Shown: positions 8,916 through 17,079 of the stretch, piece by piece
Layout: every line of letters starts with the position of its first letter
Numbering within the stretch: the first letter of the stretch is position 1
Made by a program: the position numbers and the translations under genes
The notes under the pieces: generated by a model
Told to the model about the DNA's origin: nothing
The model's input: only the letters and a program-made list of their open reading frames with translations
Database searches by the model: none
Assembly: GCA_019245575.1 (NCBI GenBank)
Contig: JAFARE010000013.1
Coordinates: 1-64,000, forward strand
DNA from: Candidatus Dormiibacterota bacterium
GTDB taxonomy: Bacteria; Chloroflexota; Dormibacteria; Aeolococcales; Aeolococcaceae
Direction: 5' to 3'
DNA length: 64,000 nt

Positions 8916-9039
8916 AGAGCGCTCCTAAGAGTTGTACGACTCGCGGCACCAAGACTGTGACGCCCGATGATGCCCGAGTCACCTGTTGGTCTCAGGCGGG
9001 AGCGAGATATAGCCGGAGGCTCACTGCTTGAATCGCTCG

Positions 9040-9546
9040 CTAAATGATGGTCAGAAATCTGTCGTCGGGTAGACCGAGTGGGTGCGTGACTCCATCGTGC
9101 ATGGTCTGCGCTGTGACGACATCCGATCGCCACTTCGAAAGCCAGGAATTCAGCGCGGCGGAGCCGATCGCCTGCAGATCCTTCTCGAGCGCCGCATCTG
9201 CAGCGAGCATTGAATGGACCTGATTCTTCAGGGCTATTGGATACTTGATCGCACTTGCGCTGACATCGAACGACAACAAGGCTCCAGCGAGGCCTTGGCA
9301 TGCGCCATATAGGACCTGTCCGTCCTTGGTTCGCATTGCATCGTCCAGTTCCGTTTTGAAGCTGGTTGCTGCGGAGTTCAAATAGGAGACCGCCCATCCG
9401 TATTCAGTACGTATCGTGGTGAGACTGGGGACCTGCGGCGTCTGCGGAGCGATCGTGACAGGGGCGTGTTGCGCGACACCGCTGCTGCCGCAAGCGGCTA
9501 GCCCGGCGAGTACCAGAACAGCGCCCACGGCATTAGCTCTGATCAC
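9040..9546 (-). CDS. Hypothetical lipoprotein
   Basis: 168 residues with a signal peptide and lipobox LAGLAAC, so the mature protein begins at Cys19 and is anchored to the outer face of the membrane. The rest is predominantly helical (SYLNSAATSFKTELDDAM, LKNQVHSMLAADAALEKDLQ) with one further cysteine in YGACQGLAG. I recognise no family; the helical layout suggests a small four-helix or coiled domain. It is divergent from the winged-helix gene at 9774, with a 227-base spacer in which I see no strong promoter. Confidence 0.65.
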   Translation of the reverse strand: MIRANAVGAVLVLAGLAACGSSGVAQHAPVTIAPQTPQVPSLTTIRTEYGWAVSYLNSAATSFKTELDDAMRTKDGQVLYGACQGLAGALLSFDVSASAIKYPIALKNQVHSMLAADAALEKDLQAIGSAALNSWLSKWRSDVVTAQTMHDGVTHPLGLPDDRFLTII

Positions 9547-9773
9547 GTACGGTCGCCCCGGCCTCCCTGAATCTCAGCGCTGTTCACCAGTACAACGTTG
9601 ACCCGCTTGCGTTTCTTGCGGCGTTCCGCGGCCTGGCAGCGGCGCCGGCCCGAGCTGACGGCAGACCGCTGGTCACCCTCGCCGCTGTCCCTTGGGTCGG
9701 CCTCCCTCCTGGCTGACTAGACTCTCCATCGCTCGCGCCGCGAGAAGTCGGCCGGCGAGGAGGCTGTGCAGGG

Positions 9774-10409
9774 ATGCCATCCGAATCTTCTTCATCGAGC
9801 CGCGGTGGGAGCAAGGGGGATGCGCCTGGTCGGGCCCAGCAGGCCACGAGCAAAGGTGTTCGCGGCGACCGAAACCTCATGCAAGGGGAGGATCCCTTCA
9901 CCGCCGATCCGCGCGACGCGCGTACGTGGATCAGCGTGTACAACCAGCTGATTGGCTTCAAACACCGGCTCCTGAAGCAGGTCCACGATGAGCTCGAACG
10001 GATGCCAAGCCACCTCCGTCCGGTCGTGCGCGAAGACCTGACCATCATTCAGGAGCAGCTTGATCGCTACGAAACCCGGCTGGAATTCTGGTATGCACGG
10101 CACGTCACGCTCGAAGGCGTGATGGTCGACGACGAGACACGCGTCGTGACACATCGGGGCGCCACAGCCAAGCTGACGCGCCGCGAGTTTCAGCTGTTCG
10201 AGGCCTTCCTTGCTGATCCAGAGCACTACGTATTGCCCCGACAGCTTGTGGTGCGCGCATGGGGCGACACGGCTCTGACTGACGAGGAGCTACGCACGTA
10301 CATCGGCAGCCTACGGCGAAAGCTGGCTGAGATTCAGCTCGGACGGATAATCAACCGCCGCGGCCGCGGGTACATTCTGCTGTTCGGCCCGCAGCCAAAT
10401 CGGCCCTGA
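9774..10409 (+). CDS. Unknown helical domain fused to OmpR/PhoB-type winged helix
   Basis: 211 residues from ATG 9774 (GAGGAGG about 10 bases upstream; an in-frame ATG at 9879 is possible). Residues about 38-115 form a helical module containing DPRDARTWISVYNQLIGFKH and LDRYETRLEFWYARH. Residues about 118-205 are a C-terminal winged helix of the response-regulator type: TKLTRREFQLFEAFL-like helix entry, LVVRAWGD, TYIGSLRRKLAE and RGRGYIL. There is no receiver domain, so the N-terminal module presumably senses something or mediates oligomerisation. The same module, without the winged helix, is encoded by the two following genes. Likely a DNA-binding regulator; its target is unknown. Confidence 0.75.
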   Translation: MPSESSSSSRGGSKGDAPGRAQQATSKGVRGDRNLMQGEDPFTADPRDARTWISVYNQLIGFKHRLLKQVHDELERMPSHLRPVVREDLTIIQEQLDRYETRLEFWYARHVTLEGVMVDDETRVVTHRGATAKLTRREFQLFEAFLADPEHYVLPRQLVVRAWGDTALTDEELRTYIGSLRRKLAEIQLGRIINRRGRGYILLFGPQPNRP

Positions 10410-10428
10410 AAACTTCCGAGTTCTTGCC

Positions 10429-10773
10429 TCAGCCTGACTGACTGAATTCGTTTTCCAACTGGCTGGCCCGTGCCTCCCAGAGGTGCAAACGATGCCGAAA
10501 GCGGTCGAGCTGTCCGCGGATGAGAGGCACGTTCGTCGTCTCCGCCTCGGTTCGCGCTTCTCTCGACATCAAGGGCAGGTGCTCGACGATGGTGTTGAGG
10601 ACACTTTCCTCCAACTCCACCACCTCCCGGTATATGCGCCGCCATAGACGCGCCTCATCCAACGAGGACTCTCCTACGGGGTTCTCGCCGTTCAGCGGCA
10701 CATCTCTGTCGACGCTGCGGAGGAGAACCTCGAACGATTCGGAGCCGATCCGCTTCCCTTCGTCTGCTGCCAT
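10429..10773 (-). CDS. Stand-alone paralogue of the unknown helical domain
   Basis: 114 residues from ATG 10773. The segment DEARLWRRIYREVVELEESV followed about 30 residues later by IRGQLDRFRHRLHLWEARAS aligns by eye with DARTWISVYNQLIGFKHRLL and LDRYETRLEFWYARH of the winged-helix protein. Conserved features are D-A-x-x-W, an aromatic Y, and the R(Y/F)xxRLxxWxxRAxxLE helix. It is convergent with the winged-helix gene, 19 bases away. No signal or membrane segment. Function unknown; it may pair with the other two proteins. Confidence 0.6.
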   Translation of the reverse strand: MAADEGKRIGSESFEVLLRSVDRDVPLNGENPVGESSLDEARLWRRIYREVVELEESVLNTIVEHLPLMSREARTEAETTNVPLIRGQLDRFRHRLHLWEARASQLENEFSQSG

Positions 10774-10923
10774 GCCTAGCAGGGAACCACACCCGACATA
10801 AGAGATTCCGCAAAGGCGATGCGCTCATCATGAAGGCGCGTCCACTCGGAGCGCCCCGGCATCGCGAACTCCCCAGGTGGATCTTTGCGGAAGTCTTTGC
10901 GTTTCTGCCACTACGCTGGGGGC

Positions 10924-11202
10924 GTGCAGCCAGCTCCCTTCGATGCCGATCAGGCGCTGCCGGGTGAAGACCCGCTGACCACCTATCTCGAGGATGCGAT
11001 TCACTGGATCCACGTCTACGAGGAGCTGCTGGGCTTCAAGCGACACGTCATCGGGAGCGCTGATGAGGTTCTGGAGCAGGCATCCCCCGAGGTAGCGCGA
11101 GAGGGGAATGCTGACAAGGATTTGCTCCGAGCGCAGGCTCAACGGTATGAGAAGCGCTTGGAGTTCTGGCGGTCTCGCGCCCGGGAATTGAGCGTCGGCT
11201 GA
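10924..11202 (+). CDS. Second stand-alone paralogue of the unknown helical domain
   Basis: About 92 residues from GTG 10924; an upstream TTG at 10885 is less likely because the added residues break the family pattern. It contains GEDPLTTYLEDAIHWIHVYE, ELLGFKRHVI and AQRYEKRLEFWRSRARELS, closely matching the N-terminal module at 9774 (GEDPFTADPRDARTWISVYN, QRYE/DRYE-RLEFW). It lacks the DNA-binding part. It ends about 60 bases before the right tRNA-like repeat. Function unknown. Confidence 0.6.
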   Translation: MQPAPFDADQALPGEDPLTTYLEDAIHWIHVYEELLGFKRHVIGSADEVLEQASPEVAREGNADKDLLRAQAQRYEKRLEFWRSRARELSVG

Positions 11203-11223
11203 CGGCCAGCGCGTCCCCGGCCG

Positions 11224-11237
11224 GTCGTCATGACGAC
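11224..11237. repeat. 14-bp perfect palindrome
   Basis: GTCGTCATGACGAC is a perfect palindrome between the small helical gene and the right tRNA-like repeat. It sits inside a wider GGCCGG...CCGGCC inverted pair. It could be a terminator stem for either convergent gene (no T-tract) or a protein-binding site at the repeat boundary. Confidence 0.35.
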
Positions 11238-11261
11238 TACCACCGGCCTGCTGGTGAGCGG

Positions 11262-11290
11262 AGGTCGGCGGTTCAATCCCGTCCTTGGGC
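11262..11290 (+). repeat. tRNA-Thr(GGT)-like 3' half, copy 2 of direct repeat
   Basis: Matches 8406-8434 at 28 of 29 bases in the same orientation, 2856 bases away. T-arm GGCGG-TTCAATC-CCGTC pairs fully (one G-U), then CTTGGGC. CTGGTGA (11251-11257) sits where the anticodon loop would be, again with GGT. The repeat supplies the stop codon of the ABC-F gene on the other strand (TGA at 11275-11273). No intact tRNA can be folded here. Confidence 0.6.
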
Positions 11291-13234
11291 CGTCCACCGC
11301 TCGTAGAGCTCTGCCAGCGCGCCTTCCACTCGGTCGTGCTCGCGTCCCAGGGCCGATGCGCGCTCACGGTCCGCAAATGTCGTCGGCTCGAGCAGTTGCG
11401 CACGCAGACCTGCGAGCTGCTGCTCAGCGTCGGCGATCTGCCTCTCCAGCACGCGGACGACCTCGCGCGCCCGTGGGGTGTCCAGAGCCGGGGACGGGCC
11501 CTGCGGCGGTGCCCTGCGGGCATCCCCGCTCGAAGATCCGTCGCCGTTCGCGATACCGGCGCCGGCAGACGACGTCGCGCGCCGCACGTCGCGTGCGCGC
11601 TCATGGAGCAGGTCGGTGTAGCCGCCCAGGACCTCGCGCACCGTAAACGCGGGCGCCTCGGGGGCGGCGCCCTGAGCCGGCTCGAGCGCCCAGGTGCGCG
11701 TGGCCACCGCATCGATGAGGGCGCGATCGTGCGTCACGAGGATCATGGCTCCGTCGTAGCGCTTCAGCGCCGCCTCGAGCACCTCCTGGGCTGGGATGTC
11801 CAGGTGATTGGTGGGCTCGTCCAGCAGCAGCAGATTGGTCTCCTCGAGCGCGAGCTTTCCCATCATCCGTCGCGCCCGCTCGCCACCGCTCAGGTCGCCG
11901 ACGCGTTTCAACGCCTCGTCCTTGCTGAACAGCAGTGCTCCCAACAGGTTGCGTCCGCGTTCCGCGCTCACCTCGTGTGTCGCCATGAGATCTTCGAGCA
12001 CGGTGCGGGCCGCGTCGCTTGCCGGCACATCCGCGAGTCCGTGGTCGGCGCTGACGCCCAGATCCTGTCTGTAGAGACGGCAGACCGTGCGTGGGCCGAG
12101 CGCCACTCGCCCAGCACGCGGCGCGATGTCACCGGCCAGCGTGTGCAGCAGCGTCGACTTCCCGCTGCCGTTGGCGCCGACGACGGCGATGCGCTCCCCG
12201 GGCACGATGGTGGTCGGGGGCAGTTGCAGCAAGGGACGGTCGCGGCCCACGACCAGCTGGGCGGCCTTGAGGATGACGTTCGAGTGAGGGGCGACGGCGA
12301 AACGCAGACGCGGACGCCGATCTCGCGCCGGCGGCGCCACCCGCTCGAGCCGGTCCAACTGCGTTTGCCGGCCTCGCGCTTCGCGCGCTCTCTGCCCGGC
12401 GCGATATCGCCGGATGAAATCCTCCTGGTGGGCGATGTGGGCCTGTTGCGCCTCGTACTCTCGGAGGCGCCGTGCCCGTCGCTCGACGCGGAGGCGCACG
12501 TAGTGCGTGTACGAGCCCGGGTAGATGTCGGCCCTGCCGTCAGCGAGCTCGAGGACGCGTGTGCAGACATTGTCGAGGAAGCGGCGATCGTGCGAGACGA
12601 GCACGAAGGCAGTCGTCACCTCTCGCATGAAGCCTTCCAGCCACTCAATCGAAGCGAGGTCGAGATGGTTGGTCGGCTCGTCGATGAGCAAGAGATCGGC
12701 GTCCTGCACCAGGAGCTTGGCCAGCTCAAGCCGCCGTTTCTGGCCGCCGCTGAGGGCGGCTGGATGCCGGTCGACCACCGAGCCGAGGTCGAGCCCGCCG
12801 AGAGCCTCCCGCGCGCGCACCTCGAGCTCATAGCCGCCCGCGTCCTGATAGGCGTGCTGCAGCGTGCCGTAGCGCTCCATGACGGTGGCGATCTCAGCAT
12901 CACCGCCGCTCATCGCCTGCTCGAGGTGCGTCATCTCGGCGTGCATCGCGACCAGGTCGCCGCGCGACGCCATGACCTCCTCGAGGACCGTGTCGGCCGA
13001 CGGTGCCGGCGCGTCCTGCGGGAGGTATCCGATGCGAAGGCCGCGCGCGCGCTCGATGGTGCCCGTGGTCGCAACGCCGGAGCCGACGATCAGGTTCAGG
13101 AGCGACGTCTTACCGGACCCGTTCGCCCCGACCAGCGCCAGGCGGTCGCGTGCTTCGATGCGCACGTCGACGCCCGAGAAGATCGTGACAGCGCCAAATG
13201 CGAGACCGACGTCCTCGCACACAACGAGTGACAC
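11273..13234 (-). CDS. ABC-F family ATPase
   Basis: 653 residues from GTG 13234; the upstream open frame to 13375 has no family resemblance. Two ABC cassettes on one chain: Walker A GANGSGKTS (about 36) and GANGSGKST (about 353), signatures LSGGQ and LSGGE, and two DEPTNHLD Walker B motifs, the ABC-F hallmark. A linker rich in R/E (YEAQQAHIAHQEDFIRRYRA) lies between them, and a C-terminal coiled coil (VVRVLERQIADAEQQLAGLR) follows. No transmembrane segments. Members bind the ribosomal E site and either rescue stalled translation or protect from antibiotics; I cannot tell which. The last codons and stop lie inside the right tRNA-like repeat, so the C-terminus may have been altered by recombination there. 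Confidence 0.9.
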   Translation of the reverse strand: MSLVVCEDVGLAFGAVTIFSGVDVRIEARDRLALVGANGSGKTSLLNLIVGSGVATTGTIERARGLRIGYLPQDAPAPSADTVLEEVMASRGDLVAMHAEMTHLEQAMSGGDAEIATVMERYGTLQHAYQDAGGYELEVRAREALGGLDLGSVVDRHPAALSGGQKRRLELAKLLVQDADLLLIDEPTNHLDLASIEWLEGFMREVTTAFVLVSHDRRFLDNVCTRVLELADGRADIYPGSYTHYVRLRVERRARRLREYEAQQAHIAHQEDFIRRYRAGQRAREARGRQTQLDRLERVAPPARDRRPRLRFAVAPHSNVILKAAQLVVGRDRPLLQLPPTTIVPGERIAVVGANGSGKSTLLHTLAGDIAPRAGRVALGPRTVCRLYRQDLGVSADHGLADVPASDAARTVLEDLMATHEVSAERGRNLLGALLFSKDEALKRVGDLSGGERARRMMGKLALEETNLLLLDEPTNHLDIPAQEVLEAALKRYDGAMILVTHDRALIDAVATRTWALEPAQGAAPEAPAFTVREVLGGYTDLLHERARDVRRATSSAGAGIANGDGSSSGDARRAPPQGPSPALDTPRAREVVRVLERQIADAEQQLAGLRAQLLEPTTFADRERASALGREHDRVEGALAELYERWTAQGRD

Positions 13235-13328
13235 GCGCCATTGTAGACACGCGCTGAAATGCGGGCCGCGCGGCCGGGAGTCCGCCTCCGGTACCCTGCA
13301 GGAGAGGGGAGATGCAGCGGGAGCGAGC

Positions 13329-13568
13329 GTGAAACTGATCGGGCGATACCTGTCCTTGGTCCTGTGGTTCGGCATTCGAGGAGGGTGGATCTACTACGTC
13401 GTCCTCGGTGCCTACGCAGCGCTCGTTGCCACTGGAATCTGGCTCCTGTCGCGGCCGGGATGGCTGCCGATCATGGGCGGGCTCGTGGTGCTGCTCGACG
13501 GCCTGACGCTCGTGCTGTTGGGTCTCCACCATTGGCTGAACCGGACGTTGCGACAGGAAGGACGATGA
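13329..13568 (+). CDS. Small two-helix membrane protein
   Basis: 79 residues from GTG 13329, with purine-rich GGGAG upstream. Two hydrophobic helices are clear: WIYYVVLGAYAALVATGIWL and MGGLVVLLDGLTLVLLGLH, with a short Arg-rich tail. The stop overlaps the ATG of the next gene (ATGA), so the two are probably translated together. No family recognised. It is divergent from the ABC-F gene. Confidence 0.6.
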   Translation: MKLIGRYLSLVLWFGIRGGWIYYVVLGAYAALVATGIWLLSRPGWLPIMGGLVVLLDGLTLVLLGLHHWLNRTLRQEGR

Positions 13569-15034
13569 ACCCAGCGTTGCACGGCGATGCCCCGCTCCTG
13601 GATGCGCTCGGACGCATGCTCGAGTCGCCGCCGAGCCCGTTTGGCATTCCCGGGCACAAGCTGGACAAGGGGATCGACCCGGCAGTCCGCAGCATCCTCG
13701 GCGAGCGAGTCTTCGCCTGCGACGTCTCCCTCGACGGTCAGCTCGACGATCGGTTGGCGACGCATGGCTACGACAAGCGCGCCGAAGAATTGATCGCGGA
13801 TGCTATATCCGCGGACGAGGTCTTGCTCTCCACCAACGGAAGCACGCTCGCCGCGGAGGCAGCAATCCTCGGCATGGCCGGGCCTGGCGACACAATCCTG
13901 ATGACGCGCGGCATGCACAAGAGCGCTGTGTCGGCGCTCATCCTGGGCGGGGCCACGCCGGTCTTCCTCGACCCGGGCTACGACGATGAGCAGCAGCTCT
14001 GGCACCCGGTGCCGGTGGCGACGCTCGAGGCCGCCGTTCGAGCGAATCCCAACGCGTGCGCCGCCTTCGTCGTCAGCCCGTCGTCATATGGATTCACGGC
14101 TGACATCGAGGGGCTGGCCGGCGTGTGCCACCGCGCTGGGATCCCTCTCATCGTGGATGAGGCGTGGGGCGTACATCTCGCGTTCAGTGAACGGCTGCCC
14201 GTCTCAGCGCTCGCCGCGGGGGCCGATGTGGCCGTGACCAGCATGCACAAGCAGGGGACAGGCTTGATGCAGGGCTCCATCATCGGCATCCGCAAGGGAC
14301 GCGTCGACGTGATCAGGCTGCAGCAGGCGGTCGCGATGCTGGAGTCCTCGAGCACGTCAATGCTCATCCTCGCGGCGGTTGACGGCGCGCGGCGGCAGTT
14401 CGCGCTCCGCGGCGAGCAGCTGCTCTCACACGCCGTGGACCTGGCCATGTCGCTGCGCGACGGCGCCGCCCACATCGAGGGGTTGCGCGTCCTCGGCGAC
14501 GAGATGGTCGGCCGGCCCGGCGTGCACGCCTTCGATCCGACCAAGGTCGTCATCGACGTCAGTGGCCTCGACGTCAGCGCATTCGCCGTCATCGACTGGT
14601 TGCTCGAGCAGCACCGCATGCCGTGCGAGATGGCCGATGACCGGCATCTCGTCGCGATGGTCACGGTGGCCGACGACGACCGAAGCATTGGGCGGCTCGT
14701 CGACGCCCTTGCCGAGCTCCCGCGCGCGGCCGCCGCGCTGCGCGGTGCCAAGCGCATGACCGTGCCCGCTCCACAGGCGCTTCGGACAGAGCTCGCCATG
14801 AGCCCTCGCGAGGCGTACTTTGACGGCCGACGACCTGTCTCGCTGCAGGAGGCGGCCGGGTCGATCGCCGCCGAAACGGCGGTGCCATACCCGCCCGGCA
14901 TCCCCGCGATCCTGCCCGGCGAGGTGTGGACGGAAGCCCTCATCGACTTCCTCAAGTCCGGCGTCGACTGCGGTATGAAGGTGGCGGACGCGGCCGATCC
15001 GAAGCTGGGCACCGTGCTTGTGGTGGATCGCTGA
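13565..15034 (+). CDS. Orn/Lys/Arg decarboxylase-family PLP enzyme
   Basis: 489 residues; ATG 13565 overlaps the previous stop. The N-terminus (PFGIPGHKLDKG) and the large PLP domain with LLSTNGSTLAAEAAI, LIVDEAWGVH and the Schiff-base lysine in TSMHKQG (Lys229) place it in the fold-type I Orn/Lys/Arg decarboxylase family. A C-terminal domain follows from about residue 380, with AYFDGRRPVSLQEAAG and PYPPGIPAILPGE typical of this group. It would remove the carboxyl group from a basic amino acid to give a polyamine precursor; the exact substrate cannot be read from sequence. At under 500 residues it is the short form common in Gram-positives and Chloroflexota, without the N-terminal wing domain. 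Confidence 0.88.
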   Translation: MNPALHGDAPLLDALGRMLESPPSPFGIPGHKLDKGIDPAVRSILGERVFACDVSLDGQLDDRLATHGYDKRAEELIADAISADEVLLSTNGSTLAAEAAILGMAGPGDTILMTRGMHKSAVSALILGGATPVFLDPGYDDEQQLWHPVPVATLEAAVRANPNACAAFVVSPSSYGFTADIEGLAGVCHRAGIPLIVDEAWGVHLAFSERLPVSALAAGADVAVTSMHKQGTGLMQGSIIGIRKGRVDVIRLQQAVAMLESSSTSMLILAAVDGARRQFALRGEQLLSHAVDLAMSLRDGAAHIEGLRVLGDEMVGRPGVHAFDPTKVVIDVSGLDVSAFAVIDWLLEQHRMPCEMADDRHLVAMVTVADDDRSIGRLVDALAELPRAAAALRGAKRMTVPAPQALRTELAMSPREAYFDGRRPVSLQEAAGSIAAETAVPYPPGIPAILPGEVWTEALIDFLKSGVDCGMKVADAADPKLGTVLVVDR

Positions 15035-15065
15035 CCTCCGTACGCACGTTCGGCACCTAGGACCG

Positions 15066-15095
15066 TTGACAGTCGGAGCGATCGAAGCGTATACC
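15066..15095 (+). promoter_or_regulatory. Sigma-70-type promoter with long leader
   Basis: TTGACA (15066-15071), 18-base spacer and TATACC (15090-15095). Transcription from about 15102 would give a leader of roughly 150 bases before the TTG start at 15254. The leader contains two short hairpins (GTGCG-TATCG-CGCAC, CCGGA-CGC-TCCGG) and could be regulatory, but it matches no riboswitch class I recognise. Confidence 0.5.
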
Positions 15096-15253
15096 TGACA
15101 GCCGCTCGGTACCGTTCTGGGCAGGCGACGTCGGTAAGGAATGTGAGGAGGTGCGTATCGCGCACGAGTAGACGGCTGACACCGCAAGGGGGGTCTCAGC
15201 AACGTCAGGCCGGACGCTCCGGACTGAAGATCGTCAGATTGAGGTAGATCAGG

Positions 15254-16990
15254 TTGAGACGACTACGAGTTGTGTTGACAGCTGTCGCGACGGGCGGCGC
15301 CGCGCTGGCATCGGTCGGTGCCTTTACGCACACGGCCACCGCCAGCAGCGGTGGGTGGGGTCCGCTCTCCTGCGGCAACAACCTCCGCCTCTGTACCGAG
15401 GTCGAGGACGACAAAACGGCGTTCGGCTGGTACGTCGGCCACGATGAGCCGTCGGTGCTGTTCTATTCGACCGAAGCGGGCTCGGGCAATCACATGCAGT
15501 ACAACATGAAACTGCCGGTGCAGCCCGCGGGTTCCTTCAACGACAACAAGGGATACACGGGCGAGACCACACCGGCATACTGGTTCGGCATGGCGATGTG
15601 CGCCAGCGAGTCCTATCCCGAGCAGAACAACCACAACACCAACCACGGCGTGTCCGGCAGCGCCGGCCCCGCGTGCACGCCGGACAGCGACACGAACATC
15701 ATCGATCCGACGGTGTCGGGCAGCTATAAGAACGCTCCCGGTGTGGCGTACATGGAGCTGCAGTTCTACCCGCCGGGTTTCGCCTCCCAGTTCGCCGATG
15801 ACAGCTGCGACGCCACCAAGTGGTGCGCCGCGCTCACCATCGACAGCCTGGCCGAGGACCCGATCAACGGGACCATGCTCAACTCGTCGTGCGTCGGGCA
15901 GGTCGGCGGATCCATCGAGTACGTGAACTTCGCCTACCTGACCATGAGCGGCACGCCGATCGGACCGCCGAACCCGAAGGACTTCCAGTTCATCGGCTCG
16001 GGTGATCCCAAGAGCAGCCCCGACACCTTCTACATGAACGGGAACGACAACCTGACGGTGTCGCTCACGGACACAGCGAACGGTCTCAAGACGACCGTGG
16101 TGGACAACACGACGCACCAGACCGGTTCGATGACCGCGAGCGCGTCCAACCACTTCGGCCAGATCCTCTACGACCCGAGTGGCACCAGCTGCACCGAGCA
16201 GGACTACACGTTCCACCCGATGTACTCCACGTCGCAGCCGAGCACCCGCGTCCTCTGGGCGGCGCATAGCTACAACACCGCCTTCGATGCAGAGACCGGA
16301 CACTTCGACTTCTGCACGCAGGTGGACGCGAACACCTCGACGTGCACCGGCAAGGAGGGGCCACCCGGAGACCAGGAGCCCGTCAGCAACGACGTCAGCA
16401 ACGGCACGTATGACGACCAGGGATGCTTCTCGATGGCGGAGAACACGAACCCGAACTACATCCCGCCGAGCAACCAGCCTCAGGCGTACTGCGTGGCCAC
16501 GAACGACCCCGGCTTCGACGGGACCTCGTACCACAGCAAGTATTGGCCGAACGGCAGTGACGACCGGGCAAGCTCTGTCCTGTTCAGCAGCCCGCTGACC
16601 GGGACAGGATCCGGTTACACCGATCCGTTCCCACAAGCTGCGCTCGAGACCGACCTGCCGCGCATCGAGACCGGCAATCCGCAGCAGAACTGCCTGCGCA
16701 CGACCGGCGCCGGCTGCACGCTGATCCCGGTCACCGATGATGGCACCCCGGCCAACTTCTATCCGTTCTTCTCGATCGTCGAGGCCGGCGGCCAGGGAAA
16801 GAGCACCGCGTGCGACTGGGGTATCGGCAACAAGCTGCCGGAGAGCATCAAGAACAGCCACGTGCCTCCCAGCGTCAACCAGTACGGCACGGCACTGTTC
16901 CTCAACTACTGGCTGTACGGTGGCCACGGCTCCATCTCGGCGAATCACTACAACGACTTCAACAGCGGGGCGTTCACCAACCCCTGCTGA
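15254..16990 (+). CDS. Large secreted protein, unknown
   Basis: 578 residues from TTG 15254 (GAGGT about 9 bases upstream). A Sec signal peptide spans about residues 1-30 (VVLTAVATGGAALASVGAF then ATASS). The mature protein is Cys-, Asn-, Thr- and Gly-rich with many aromatic residues and about 18 cysteines, suggesting a disulfide-stabilised extracellular beta protein. There is no membrane anchor at the C-terminus (ends SGAFTNPC). I do not recognise a catalytic motif. A sigma-70 promoter precedes it and a strong terminator follows, so it is a single-gene unit. Confidence 0.7.
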   Translation: MRRLRVVLTAVATGGAALASVGAFTHTATASSGGWGPLSCGNNLRLCTEVEDDKTAFGWYVGHDEPSVLFYSTEAGSGNHMQYNMKLPVQPAGSFNDNKGYTGETTPAYWFGMAMCASESYPEQNNHNTNHGVSGSAGPACTPDSDTNIIDPTVSGSYKNAPGVAYMELQFYPPGFASQFADDSCDATKWCAALTIDSLAEDPINGTMLNSSCVGQVGGSIEYVNFAYLTMSGTPIGPPNPKDFQFIGSGDPKSSPDTFYMNGNDNLTVSLTDTANGLKTTVVDNTTHQTGSMTASASNHFGQILYDPSGTSCTEQDYTFHPMYSTSQPSTRVLWAAHSYNTAFDAETGHFDFCTQVDANTSTCTGKEGPPGDQEPVSNDVSNGTYDDQGCFSMAENTNPNYIPPSNQPQAYCVATNDPGFDGTSYHSKYWPNGSDDRASSVLFSSPLTGTGSGYTDPFPQAALETDLPRIETGNPQQNCLRTTGAGCTLIPVTDDGTPANFYPFFSIVEAGGQGKSTACDWGIGNKLPESIKNSHVPPSVNQYGTALFLNYWLYGGHGSISANHYNDFNSGAFTNPC

Positions 16991-17014
16991 GCCATCACTT
17001 CGTCTGAGCCAATC

Positions 17015-17042
17015 GAGGGCGGTCCCCGCTGGGACCGCCCTC
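17015..17042 (+). terminator. Strong intrinsic terminator
   Basis: GAGGGCGGTCCC (17015-17026), loop CGCT, GGGACCGCCCTC (17031-17042): a perfect 12-bp stem followed by TTCTTCTC. It ends the transcript of the secreted protein before the CGNR gene. Confidence 0.85.
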
Positions 17043-17079
17043 TTCTTCTCTGGAGCCCCGTGCCGCACACTGCGGCACG

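Noticed and set aside
9584..10048. 154-codon antisense frame over the winged-helix gene start
   Set aside because: Overlaps a gene supported by domain matches and ribosome site; composition is Arg/Ser/Pro-rich shadow.
11285..13231. 648-codon plus-strand frame across the ABC-F gene
   Set aside because: The minus strand carries two complete ATPase cassettes; the plus frame is its shadow.
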